A stretch of 64,000 nt of DNA from JAFEBO01 sp044221315. Its GTDB lineage: Bacteria > Planctomycetota > Phycisphaerae > Phycisphaerales > UBA1924. The position numbers and the translations under genes were made by a program. Of this stretch, positions 42,694-51,344 are shown in pieces. The notes under the pieces are model-generated. The model was given only the letters and a program-made list of their open reading frames with translations, did not search any database and had not been told where the DNA came from. The number at the start of each line of letters is the position of its first letter. Within the stretch, counting starts at the first letter, position 1. The stretch lies in contig JBGAPK010000002.1 in NCBI GenBank assembly GCA_044221315.1, forward strand, positions 62,001 through 126,000, in the 5' to 3' direction.

Positions 42694-44580
42694 TCAGACC
42701 TTTGGTTGCGATTCCTTGAGCGACATCGCGATGCCGACTTCCTGAAGTCGAACGCTCGCGCGATCGAGCGCTTCCTTGGCCCGGTGAAAATCGTCCGCGC
42801 TCACGCCGGACCAATCCGCCTTCGCACGCTCGACGTAGCCTCGTACTTCCTCGATGCGGTTCTGGAGCTCGACCCGATTCTCGGCTTCCAGGATGTGCAT
42901 GTACCGTTCGAATCGCTCGCCGATCCACTTGAGATCGAGCGAGGCGTTGGCGATGAGATCCACGATGCGATGTCGGGTCATGTCCTCGCGGGCGTGGGTG
43001 AAGCTCTCCCGCTCCATCCGATCGACCTCGTCCCGCGTCAGGCCATGGTTGGGAATGACCTGGAGCACGGCCCGCTTGCCGCTGCGTCGTTCCTGCGCGG
43101 CCACACTCAGCACGCCGCTGGAATCGACGAGGAATTCGACCTCAAGCTGCGGGATCCCGGCCGGCATCGGCGGGATGCCCCGCAGGTGAAACTCGCCGAG
43201 GCGCCGGCAGTCGGCCGCCATCTCGCGCTCTCCCTGAAAGACGCTCAGGCGGATCGAGGTCTGATTGTCCACGCTGGTGGAGAAGTGCTCGCGGGCCTTG
43301 GCCGGGACGGTGCTGTTGCGCATGATGAGCTTGGCGACAGCGCCCCCCACCGTCTCGATACCGAGCGAGAGCGGAATCACATCGAGCAGCAGCGCGCCCC
43401 TGGTCTCTCCGGCGAGGATTGAGGCCTGAACGCTCGCACCCAAAGCCACCACCTGATCCGGATCGACCGCGACATACGGCTCGAGGCCGAAGAACTCCCC
43501 CACCATCCTGCGCACCAGAGGGGTCCGGGTCATGCCACCCACCATGATCACGCGTTCGATCGTCGGCGAGCCGGATTGCTTGAGCGCTCGGGCCGCATCA
43601 CCGACGGCTTTTCGGCAGTGCTCGATCGTCCGCTCGATCAGCGGCACAATGCGCTGCTCATACTGCTGCCGGGCGAGTTCGACACGAATCGCGCCGGTCG
43701 ACAGGGTGAAATCCGCTGTTGCCCGATCGGCCTCACTGAGGCGCCACTTGATCGCCTCCGCCTCGCGTTTCAGCACTCTGCGATCGGCCAGCGAAAGCGA
43801 TTGGCCCGCACGATCCGCCCCCAGCAGCAGTTGCGTCAGTTCATGATCCGCGTCGTCGCCTCCCAGGTGTGTATCGCCTGAGGTTGCCAGGACTTCGAAG
43901 AAGCTGGTCTCTTCACCGCTCCGTGCGGGAGTGATTCGAAGGATCGAGATATCAAACGTACCGCCCCCAAGGTCGTAGACAGCCACGATGCTCTCGCGGG
44001 CCGCCTCACCCGTCAGCCCGGCACCGAGGCCGTAGGCCAATGCCGCGGCGGTGGGCTCATTGACGATCCGCACAACCTCCAGACCCGCCAGCCTTCCTGC
44101 GTCCCGGGTGGCTTGCCGCTGGGTGTCGTCGAAATACGCCGGCACGGTCACAACCGCCCGAGTGACCTCAACCCCGAGCGCCCGGCTCGCCTGCTCTTTG
44201 AGTTTTCCGAGTATCAGCGCCGAGACTTCCTGCGGCGAGACGACCCGAATCCCGCCGCCGGCCGGAATTTCGATCCGTGCCGTTTGATTCTCGCCCCCTA
44301 CGACTTTGTAGGGCAAGTAATGGAGATCGCCCAGCGCGTCCGCAAGAGAACGGCCCATCAGCCGCTTCACGCTCGAAATTGTCCGAGCTGGGAACTCGCT
44401 CGCCCGATCCCGGGCGTCGTGGCCGACCACGGCCCCCACGTCGCCGAACCGGACCACGCTGGGCATGAGCAGACGACCCTTGTCATCCGGTAACGCACGC
44501 GGCCCGGCGGCATCGCAATACGCGACAAGGCTGTTCGTCGTGCCGAGATCGATGCCGACGATGGGTGAGGGTGACGCCAC
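42694..44580 (-). CDS. Hsp70-family chaperone, HscA-like
   Basis: 628 residues with a full nucleotide-binding domain (VGIDLGTTNSLVAY, TVPAYFDDTQRQATRDAG, NEPTAAALAYGLG, AVYDLGGGTFDISIL, MVGGMTRTPLVR), linker and substrate-binding domain. ISSVKRLMGRSLAD and EDCR-like ADCRRLGEFHLRGIPPMPAG resemble HscA, the iron-sulfur cluster chaperone, more than DnaK. The acidic DnaK C-terminal tail is missing. No hscB, iscU or fdx is adjacent, so the assignment to Fe-S assembly is tentative. GTG 44580 is chosen because TATCGT lies five bases upstream; TTG 44586 would add two residues. It is divergent from pheT. Confidence 0.9.
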   Translation of the reverse strand: MASPSPIVGIDLGTTNSLVAYCDAAGPRALPDDKGRLLMPSVVRFGDVGAVVGHDARDRASEFPARTISSVKRLMGRSLADALGDLHYLPYKVVGGENQTARIEIPAGGGIRVVSPQEVSALILGKLKEQASRALGVEVTRAVVTVPAYFDDTQRQATRDAGRLAGLEVVRIVNEPTAAALAYGLGAGLTGEAARESIVAVYDLGGGTFDISILRITPARSGEETSFFEVLATSGDTHLGGDDADHELTQLLLGADRAGQSLSLADRRVLKREAEAIKWRLSEADRATADFTLSTGAIRVELARQQYEQRIVPLIERTIEHCRKAVGDAARALKQSGSPTIERVIMVGGMTRTPLVRRMVGEFFGLEPYVAVDPDQVVALGASVQASILAGETRGALLLDVIPLSLGIETVGGAVAKLIMRNSTVPAKAREHFSTSVDNQTSIRLSVFQGEREMAADCRRLGEFHLRGIPPMPAGIPQLEVEFLVDSSGVLSVAAQERRSGKRAVLQVIPNHGLTRDEVDRMERESFTHAREDMTRHRIVDLIANASLDLKWIGERFERYMHILEAENRVELQNRIEEVRGYVERAKADWSGVSADDFHRAKEALDRASVRLQEVGIAMSLKESQPKV

Positions 44581-44585
44581 ATACA

Positions 44586-44591
44586 ACGATA
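44586..44591 (-). promoter_or_regulatory. TANNNT -10 element, leaderless Hsp70 gene
   Basis: On the minus strand, TATCGT is followed by five bases and GTG 44580. Confidence 0.45.
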
Positions 44592-44635
44592 GTGAACGGG
44601 CGCGTCGGGTGCATCGTGGCCGCGATGCCTCTTCC

Positions 44636-44641
44636 TACCCT
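44636..44641 (+). promoter_or_regulatory. TANNNT -10 element, leaderless pheT
   Basis: TACCCT is followed by eight bases and ATG 44650; no Shine-Dalgarno is present. Confidence 0.5.
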
Positions 44642-44649
44642 TCCGCCCT

Positions 44650-46758
44650 ATGCATATCGCGGCCAAGTGGCTGAATTCCTACCTCGAACCCGGCGATCTG
44701 ACCCCGGCGCAGATCGAAGCGGCGCTCATCGACGCCGGCTTCGAGATCGAATCGCACGAAGCACTTCCCGATGGGGATACGCGCTTTGACGTCGCCATTA
44801 CGTCCAACCGCGGCGACGCTCTCTGCGTGACCGGGCTCGCCCGCGAGGCGGCCGCGAAGACCGGCAGGAAGTTCCGGTTCCCCGGCCCGGGCGGGGTCAC
44901 CAAGCCCGAAGCCGCGCCGGGCGGAACCGAAGTTTCGTCCGTGATCCGGCTCGAGAACCGCGTGCCGCCGGCCTGTCCGATGTTCACTCTCCAAGTCATC
45001 AAGGGCGTCAAGATCGGCCCGAGCCCCAAGTGGCTTGCCGGTGCGCTTGAATCCGTCGGCCAGCGCTCGATCAGCAACGTGGTCGACGTCACCAACTGGC
45101 TCAACTTCGAACTGGGCAATCCCGCCCACGTCTTCGACCTGGCCAAGCTTGCCGGTCCGGCGATCATCGTGCGTGAAGCGACGGAGGGCGAAAAGCTCAC
45201 GACCCTTGATGGGAAAGCACGCGTGCTCAAGGCCGGCGAGATCGTCGTCGCCGATGCCAACCGCCCCCAGAGCCTGGCCGGCGTCATGGGCGGAGCGGAT
45301 TCGGAAGTCTCCTCGTCCACGACCGATATCGCCCTCGAAATCGCGACTTGGGATCCGGTCATGGTCCGGAAGGTCGCACGCCGCTTCCAGATGCGTACCG
45401 ACGGCAGCCATCGGTACGAACGGTTCGTTGATCCTCGCACGCTCGATCACGCCCTCCGTCGTGCCGCCAGCCTGATTGTCGAAGTCGCCGGAGGCACGCT
45501 GCTCAAGGGTGTTCTGCGCGCGGGAAGGCCGCTCGAAGAGCCGACGGTCGTCACGCTGCGTCCTGAGCGGTGCTCGCTCATCCTGGGCACGCCGGTCTCG
45601 GCGCATGACATCACGGCCATCCTGCAGCGGCTTGAGATCGGTGTCGCCCCGGACGGTCCGCGCCTGCGCTGCACCATCCCCGCTTTCCGTCCGGACCTGA
45701 CCCGCGAGATCGACCTGATCGAAGAAGTCGCTCGCATCCGAGGGCTCGATCAGATACCCATGGCGCCGCGCCTGTCCATCGCCGTCACCCGCCCGCAGGA
45801 CAGAGTCCGCGCCCGGCGCGAACTGGGTTCGCTGCTCTCGGGCCTCGGATTCTTCGAAACCGTCACGTTCTCGTTCACGCGCCCCGATCGGGCCGGAGCA
45901 TTTCTGCCCGCAGGGCTCGAGATCGTGGGAGTCGATGATGATCGGCGCGGCGCCGAGCCGACACTGCGTCCGAGCGTGTTGACCGGCCTGCTCGCCTGCC
46001 GCAAGGCCAATCACGACGGGCAGGTCACGGCCCCCGGCGGCATCCGCCTCTACGAGACCAGCGCGGTCTTCGCCCAAGCCGGCACAAAGACGGTGGAGAA
46101 CCGCAATCTCGGCCTGCTCATGGACATCGCGCACGCGGGAAAATCGCCCACGCTCTCGGAGCGGCAGGACGGCCTCCGCGCGATGCGGGGCGTCATCGAG
46201 ACGTTGGTTCGCTCGCTCGGAGGCGCGAAGGCGCTCGATTCGCTCCGCCTGGAGGCGGCCCCCGCCCACGGCGCCGCCTTTGATTCGAGCGCGTACGCCA
46301 AGGTGGCGCTCGGCGAGAAGCCGCTCGGGTACACCGCACTTCTCACGCCGGCCACGGGCGCGGCCTTCGGGCTGGAGACGTCGCTGGTCGCCGCGGAGTT
46401 GAACCTCGACGAACTTCTGGCGATCTATCCGCCGAAGGGCTCGGTTCATCTGCTGCCCCAGTTTCCGTCGGTCGAGCGTGATCTGTCGCCCGTAGTTCCC
46501 GAGGCGGTCACGTGGGAACGCGTCTCGCAGATCGTGGACGCGGTACGCGCGACGCCGGCCGGCGGCCGGATCGAGTCGCACCGTTTCATCGGCACCTACC
46601 GGGGCAAGCAGCTCGGCACGGGCAAGAAGAGCGTCACTTTCCGCATGACGTTCCGCGATGCCGCGCGCACGCTGACGCACGAGGAAGTCGACCCCGAAGT
46701 CGGTGTCATCGTGAACCGCCTCAGGGCCGATCTTGGCGCCGAATTCCGCGGGGCCTAG
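44650..46758 (+). CDS. pheT: phenylalanyl-tRNA synthetase beta subunit, short form
   Basis: 702 residues (E. coli PheT has 795). The N-terminal AAKWLNSYLEPGDLTPAQI leads directly into ITSNRGDALCVTGLAREAAA, so the OB-fold tRNA-binding domain that normally sits between them (roughly residues 40-150 of standard PheT) is absent. The B3/B4 editing region (NVVDVTNWLNFELGNPAHVFD), the B5 domain (FRPDLTREIDLIEEVARIRG) and the C-terminal FDX anticodon-binding domain (LPQFPSVERDLSPVV, HEEVDPEV) are present. It pairs with PheS, which is not adjacent, to charge tRNA-Phe. It converges with the propeller gene: the two stops overlap by four bases. Confidence 0.95.
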   Translation: MHIAAKWLNSYLEPGDLTPAQIEAALIDAGFEIESHEALPDGDTRFDVAITSNRGDALCVTGLAREAAAKTGRKFRFPGPGGVTKPEAAPGGTEVSSVIRLENRVPPACPMFTLQVIKGVKIGPSPKWLAGALESVGQRSISNVVDVTNWLNFELGNPAHVFDLAKLAGPAIIVREATEGEKLTTLDGKARVLKAGEIVVADANRPQSLAGVMGGADSEVSSSTTDIALEIATWDPVMVRKVARRFQMRTDGSHRYERFVDPRTLDHALRRAASLIVEVAGGTLLKGVLRAGRPLEEPTVVTLRPERCSLILGTPVSAHDITAILQRLEIGVAPDGPRLRCTIPAFRPDLTREIDLIEEVARIRGLDQIPMAPRLSIAVTRPQDRVRARRELGSLLSGLGFFETVTFSFTRPDRAGAFLPAGLEIVGVDDDRRGAEPTLRPSVLTGLLACRKANHDGQVTAPGGIRLYETSAVFAQAGTKTVENRNLGLLMDIAHAGKSPTLSERQDGLRAMRGVIETLVRSLGGAKALDSLRLEAAPAHGAAFDSSAYAKVALGEKPLGYTALLTPATGAAFGLETSLVAAELNLDELLAIYPPKGSVHLLPQFPSVERDLSPVVPEAVTWERVSQIVDAVRATPAGGRIESHRFIGTYRGKQLGTGKKSVTFRMTFRDAARTLTHEEVDPEVGVIVNRLRADLGAEFRGA

Positions 46759-47666
46759 CGGGGGCGACGCCTGCGCGACACGAGCGGCACCGTGAGCAAC
46801 AGGGCCGCCAGTGATCCCGGCCCGGACACGATGTCCGGCGTGACGAGAATGTCGTTCGCATTCGGAAAGTTGGACGCGAACGCACCCAGGAAGGCCCCGG
46901 TTGCTTCGTTGTACTTGTAGACCGTCCCGATGTTCCACTCGGTCACCAGCAGCGTGCCGTCGGGCAGTACCGTCTGGCCGACCGGCCCGTTCATCTGCGA
47001 TGAAATCGTCGAGACGATGCGGTTGAGAGACAGGCTGTACCGCGAAACAGCATTCTTCCCGTACTCGCTCACAAACAGATCGCCGCCCGCGCCCTGCCGC
47101 AGGTAGAGAGGCTGGTTGAAGCTGCCGATGAGCGTCCCGAGCGAAGCACCGGTCGTCGCGTTGAACTTGTAGATCTTGCCGCTCTGAAAACCGGAAACGT
47201 ACATCGTGTTCCCGATCCACGTCAGGCCGGCGGGGTACTGCATGCCGGCAACCGATGCAAAGGCCCCGAGCGAGGCGCCGGTGGTCGGGTCGAACCGGTG
47301 CACCATATTGTCGCCGTTGCTGCAGACGTACAGCTTGCCGTCCGGACCGAACGCGCAGTATCCAGCCCGACTGATCGCGCCGGTGGCGAACGTGCCCATC
47401 AACGCACCGGTCCGGCCGTTGAACCGGAGCACCCGCGCGTTGTTCGCATCGGAGACGTACAGATTGCCGTCCGCTCCGTAGGCCATGCCGTCGGGGAAAG
47501 TCATCCCGCCGGCGCCGATGGGAACGAAGGTGTCCACAAACGTTCCGTCGAGCCGGTATCGCCTGATCGGACCCTGCCAGCTCCCCACCAGCACGAACCT
47601 CTCGGCGAACGCGGCAAAGGACAGGCACGACGCAACGAATGCCACACACAGCCTTGAGATTCGCAT
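46755..47666 (-). CDS. exported NHL-type beta-propeller protein with sorting-signal-like C-terminus
   Basis: 303 residues. The signal peptide (about 1-21) ends AAFA. Six repeated blades follow with the pattern PDGxLYVSDxxNARVxRF and x-x-TGAxLGxF (for example GADGNLYVSDANNARVLRF, FDPTTGASLGAF). The end is SGPGSLAALLLTVPLVS followed by RRRRPR: a short hydrophobic helix and an arginine cluster, like PEP-CTERM/exosortase-type sorting signals but without the PEP triad. The ligand is unknown. GGGAG seven bases upstream fixes the ATG at 47666. Confidence 0.8.
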   Translation of the reverse strand: MRISRLCVAFVASCLSFAAFAERFVLVGSWQGPIRRYRLDGTFVDTFVPIGAGGMTFPDGMAYGADGNLYVSDANNARVLRFNGRTGALMGTFATGAISRAGYCAFGPDGKLYVCSNGDNMVHRFDPTTGASLGAFASVAGMQYPAGLTWIGNTMYVSGFQSGKIYKFNATTGASLGTLIGSFNQPLYLRQGAGGDLFVSEYGKNAVSRYSLSLNRIVSTISSQMNGPVGQTVLPDGTLLVTEWNIGTVYKYNEATGAFLGAFASNFPNANDILVTPDIVSGPGSLAALLLTVPLVSRRRRPR

Positions 47667-47776
47667 CACACTCTCCCGGTACCGCCCTGCGCGGCCCCGC
47701 CCGCTCAACTCGCGCGACGCCGATATGGCGGTGCTCCAACCTATCACCGGAACGGGAGTTGTCTTTCAAGTTCTTG

Positions 47777-48649
47777 CTAAGCCGAACGCTCGAGCGCGTG
47801 CCCGTCCCGGAGCAACCGGCGGGCACGCCCGGGGCTGGTCCCATATGTGCGCTGGAAGACACTTGTGAAGTGGCTCTGGCTCGAGTACCCGAGTCCCAAC
47901 CCGATCCGAGCAAGATCGGCGTCCGGCTCCGCAAGCTCGTCCACCGCGCATCGCATCCGCAGGCGCTGCCGGAACTGATACATCGTCGATCCCGTCCGCT
48001 CTTTGAAAGTACGGCAGAGATGGAACGCCGACACTCCCGCCTTGCGCGAGAGTTCGGTGAGCGACATGTTCTCGCGGAATCGGGCCGCGAGGATCTTTTC
48101 AATCTCGAAGACGATGCACGCCATGGATTGCGATCGCGGCTGCACGGGCCGCGTTCCCTCTCGTGCGTATGCCGCCCCCACCACGCGCCCGAGTATGGCC
48201 ACGATCGCCTCGTCCGCGCGGAGCGGATCGAGTGTTCCGCTTGCCGCCGCCGCCATTAGCCGGCTCTGGCGCAGGAAGCTCTGATCGTCAAGGGGTCCCT
48301 CGTGCACGCTCAAAGGGCGGTCCGGATGGTCATCCACACTCGGGTCGTGGCCACGGATGGCATCGGCAAGCACATCGCCGCGCAGCCGCACAAAGTGGGT
48401 CAGTTCGTGATCCGGGGCGACGACGCGGGCCCGGTATTCGCAACCGCGGTTGTACAGCACGGCCCGCACCGGCGTGGCCAGACGGAACCCGATCGATTCC
48501 CGCTGTATGAGAGTGGCAGTGCGCGGGAAGACCATCAGGTGGGATCGCGCGACGTCTTGGCGCAGTTCACCGGGGCTTTGCGGCTCGGCGCGGAAGATCC
48601 CCAATTCGAACAAGTCCGAGCGGAAGATGGACTTCTGGCTGGTTTTCAC
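47777..48649 (-). CDS. AraC-family transcriptional regulator (twin 1)
   Basis: 290 residues. The C-terminal about 100 residues are the double helix-turn-helix of AraC/XylS proteins (MSLTELSRKAGVSAFHLCRT, then IGLGLGYSSQSHFTSVFQR). The N-terminal about 180 residues are not a recognised ligand domain, but they align with the neighbouring regulator (ARAVLYNRGCEYRAR-type segment VRAVLYNRGCEYRARVV). The GTG at 48649 is chosen by alignment to the start of that neighbour. It lies 26 bases after it, so the pair are tandem duplicates in one operon. The ligand and targets are unknown. Confidence 0.85.
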   Translation of the reverse strand: MKTSQKSIFRSDLFELGIFRAEPQSPGELRQDVARSHLMVFPRTATLIQRESIGFRLATPVRAVLYNRGCEYRARVVAPDHELTHFVRLRGDVLADAIRGHDPSVDDHPDRPLSVHEGPLDDQSFLRQSRLMAAAASGTLDPLRADEAIVAILGRVVGAAYAREGTRPVQPRSQSMACIVFEIEKILAARFRENMSLTELSRKAGVSAFHLCRTFKERTGSTMYQFRQRLRMRCAVDELAEPDADLARIGLGLGYSSQSHFTSVFQRTYGTSPGRARRLLRDGHALERSA

Positions 48650-48674
48650 CGTGGATCCCGCGCGTCGGCGACGA

Positions 48675-49613
48675 CTATCCGCCGTTGCCGCTCGACGGTT
48701 CCGCAATCCTGCGGTTGATCCAGGGCCCCATCCAGTCGCATCGGCGTCCTGCGGGATGGAGTATGCCGGCGCGCAGCAAGACCCGTGCGTTCGCCGGCGT
48801 GAATCCGAAGCGGCGCCGGAACGCGTCCGCAAACTGCTCCGGGCTCGCAAAGCCAAGCCCCAAGCCGATCGGCGCGACCGCCCTTCCGGTCTCGACCAGT
48901 TCATCGACCGCCGTACGGAGGCGCAGGCATTCGCGAAATTCGCAGATCGTCATGCCGACGCGTCGCTTGAACACACGCGAGAGGTGAAACGGCGAGACCC
49001 CGACTCGCCTCCCGAGTTCCTCGAGCGGCATCTGCTCCCGGAATCCGAGAGAGAGCAGTTCCTGGGCCCGGCGCACGTATTCATCGTCCATCACGCCTTG
49101 ACGCGACGGAAGCCGGCACGATCGCTCGGCGTACGCCGCGTCGATCACTTCTCTGACCAGCAAGACCAGCTTTTCGTCGAGCCTCGTCCTGTCTACGCGC
49201 CGGTCGGGCAACTCCCGCAGCAGACCCCGCAGGCTTAAGAATGCGGCGTCGGTCAGCGGAGCGTCGGAGAAGCTCAGCGGCCTATCACCCCGATCATCGA
49301 CCCGAGGATCGTGGGGCCGGATCGCATCGGCCAAGACCTCCGTCGGGATGCGCACGTACTGCGTCACCTCCCGCAGCGAGCAAACGGTTCGCGCCGTGTA
49401 CTCGCAGCCGCGGTTGTACAGCATCGCCCGCGCCGAAGTCGCGATCTGCTCGCCCCTCCCAACGGCCCGGATCGCCGTCGGAGTCTGAGTCACGGCCAGA
49501 AAATGCGATAGCGCCACCGACCGCCGGAGTTCACCCGGGACGGCGCTGATCGACCGAAACACACCAACCTCGAACATGTCGGTCTTGAGCACAACGGTGG
49601 TTTGCGAATGCAT
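48675..49613 (-). CDS. AraC-family transcriptional regulator (twin 2)
   Basis: 312 residues with the same architecture as the downstream gene: an N-terminal domain (SARAMLYNRGCEYTARTV, RPLSFSDAPLTDAAFL) and the AraC double HTH at about 190-285 (MPLEELGRRVGVSPFHLSRV, IGLGLGFASPEQFADAFRR). GAGGAA lies before the ATG at 49613. It is divergent from ilvE across 237 bases, which is a natural place for its operator, so control of ilvE or autoregulation is possible but unproven. Confidence 0.87.
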   Translation of the reverse strand: MHSQTTVVLKTDMFEVGVFRSISAVPGELRRSVALSHFLAVTQTPTAIRAVGRGEQIATSARAMLYNRGCEYTARTVCSLREVTQYVRIPTEVLADAIRPHDPRVDDRGDRPLSFSDAPLTDAAFLSLRGLLRELPDRRVDRTRLDEKLVLLVREVIDAAYAERSCRLPSRQGVMDDEYVRRAQELLSLGFREQMPLEELGRRVGVSPFHLSRVFKRRVGMTICEFRECLRLRTAVDELVETGRAVAPIGLGLGFASPEQFADAFRRRFGFTPANARVLLRAGILHPAGRRCDWMGPWINRRIAEPSSGNGG

Positions 49614-49850
49614 CCACGCTTCCTCGATCCCACGGAATCGCCAGTTATTCGGGGAAGAACCCCGGCGGTTGCAATGCCGGCCCATCTCCGCAAGAGCGTG
49701 CAAATTGGCCCGCCCCCTCCCCCCGCCGGGCCCGTGCCCGTATCATCCAATACGGTGATGCGCACGACGCTTGTTCCGGGCGAGAGTTTCGCCTTGGAGC
49801 CGGCCGCCAGCCGCGGCGGCGTGCGGTTACCAGACGTCCGGAGCCCCACC

Positions 49851-50852
49851 ATGGTCTCATCTGTACGTGCCGCCCCCGCCCCGGCAACCCCCGCCGGTGG
49901 CCTGCCCGCTCCCGCCGTTTTCCACGTGCCGAGCGCTCAGGAAGAGCGTCCGTACATCTACGTCAACGGCCAGATGCTGCCAAAGAGCAAGGCAATGGTC
50001 AGCGTCTACGACCACGGCCTGCTCTACGGCGACGGCGTCTTCGAAGGCATCCGCATCTACCGCGGCAAGATCTTCAAGTCCAAGCAGCACATGGACCGGC
50101 TCTACCGCTGCGCCGAAGCCATCCGAATGAAAATCCCGATTTCACGCGATGAAATGGTCGCCATTCAGCGCCGATGCGTCGAGATGAACGGAATTTCAGA
50201 GGGATACATCCGCCTGGTGGTCACGCGTGGCTATGGCACGCTTGGCCTGGACCCGCGCAAGTGCCCTGTTCCGGGGGTCATCTGCATTGCCGACCAGATC
50301 CACCTCTTCCCCAAGGAAATGTACGAAGAGGGAATGCGTGTCGTCGTCGCCAATCGCCCCAAGACGCCGATCGCCTGCCTCGACCCGCGCATCAAGACGC
50401 TGAACTACCTCAACAACATTCTCGCGAAGTGCGAAGCGATCGACTATGGCTGCCACGAGGTCATCATGGTCAACACCGACGGGCTTGTCACCGAAGGCTC
50501 GGGAGACAACGTCTTCATTATCAAGGGCGGCACGGTCTACACACCCCCCAGCGACGCGGGTATCCTCGAGGGAATCACGCGCGAGTTCGTGCAGAAAACT
50601 CTCTGCCCGGCGCTCGGCCTCAAGTGCATCGAAAAGCCGCTCAAACTCGCCGATCTCTACGGCGCCGATGAGGTCTTCCTCACCGGCTCGGCGGCGGAGA
50701 TTATCGCGATCTCGCAGATCGATGAGCACGACGGGGCCAAGATCACCAGGGCGCACAAGATCGGGCCGCAGGCGGGTGAAGGTCCGATCACCAAGAAGCT
50801 CCGGACAAAGTTCCGGGAGATTGTGACGAGCGACAACGTGCCGGAGGAATAG
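49851..50852 (+). CDS. ilvE: branched-chain amino acid aminotransferase
   Basis: 333-residue fold-type IV PLP enzyme. YIYVNGQMLPKSKAMVSVYD, HGLLYGDGVFEGIR, the catalytic-lysine segment RIKTLNYLNNILAK, MVNTDGLVTEGSGDNVF and DEVFLTGSAAEI identify it. It transfers the amino group between glutamate and the keto acids of leucine, isoleucine and valine. Relatives that make D-amino acids or 4-amino-4-deoxychorismate lyase share the fold, but the motif spacing fits IlvE. The first about 30 residues are Ala/Pro-rich and non-conserved. GGAG seven bases upstream supports ATG 49851. Confidence 0.9.
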   Translation: MVSSVRAAPAPATPAGGLPAPAVFHVPSAQEERPYIYVNGQMLPKSKAMVSVYDHGLLYGDGVFEGIRIYRGKIFKSKQHMDRLYRCAEAIRMKIPISRDEMVAIQRRCVEMNGISEGYIRLVVTRGYGTLGLDPRKCPVPGVICIADQIHLFPKEMYEEGMRVVVANRPKTPIACLDPRIKTLNYLNNILAKCEAIDYGCHEVIMVNTDGLVTEGSGDNVFIIKGGTVYTPPSDAGILEGITREFVQKTLCPALGLKCIEKPLKLADLYGADEVFLTGSAAEIIAISQIDEHDGAKITRAHKIGPQAGEGPITKKLRTKFREIVTSDNVPEE

Positions 50853-50892
50853 CGGCACGCCTGCGGCTTCAAACGCCTTGTGAATCGGGCGA

Positions 50893-51306
50893 TCACTCGG
50901 TTTTGCGCGCGTGCGAGCACCAAGGCATCAGGCGTTCCCGCTTTGCCTTCTTGAACTGACGCTGCCCGATCGCGAATCCTTGCGCGCCCAACCCACGCGA
51001 TAGATGCCGCGAGGGCTTGCCGCCGTTATTGCCTGCGCCACGACCGGCGGGACGGCATCGGGCGACACGCCGTGCTCGACGTTTCCCTTCCCCACTCCGC
51101 ACCTTGAGCTCGCGCATACTGAAGTAATTGACTCTTCTCGGACGGGACAGGCCACAGACAAGCGAATCGAGATTCGCGAGCGTCGCGTTCCCCATGGCCG
51201 TCCGCACCGCACCGGGTCGGATCGTCATGACCGCAATGCCGCTGCTGTCGAGTTCCAATCGAAGCGCCGTGGCCATCACCCGCCTGTACGCATCGCCGGA
51301 GCGTCC
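50893..51306 (-). pseudogene. remnant of a short-chain dehydrogenase gene
   Basis: Two reading frames on the minus strand together recall the C-terminal half of an SDR protein. Frame one (about 51300-51115) gives TALRLELDSSGIAVMTIRPG followed by AVRTAMG, the helix and strand after the catalytic Tyr/Lys. Frame two (about 51100-50950) gives EHGVSPDAVPPVVAQAIT and SPRGIYRVGWARK, a typical SDR C-terminus. A second shift near the end is likely. The Rossmann N-terminal half with the cofactor loop and the YxxxK site is missing. It sits in the gap between ilvE and the phosphatase gene. Confidence 0.55.
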
Positions 51307-51344
51307 TGCACCTCTGATTGACCGACGCTACCCGCTACCTCTCG

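Noticed and set aside
44635..48102. 1155-codon open frame antisense to pheT and across the propeller gene
   Set aside because: Composition is mirror-image of pheT, and it runs through three unrelated real genes.
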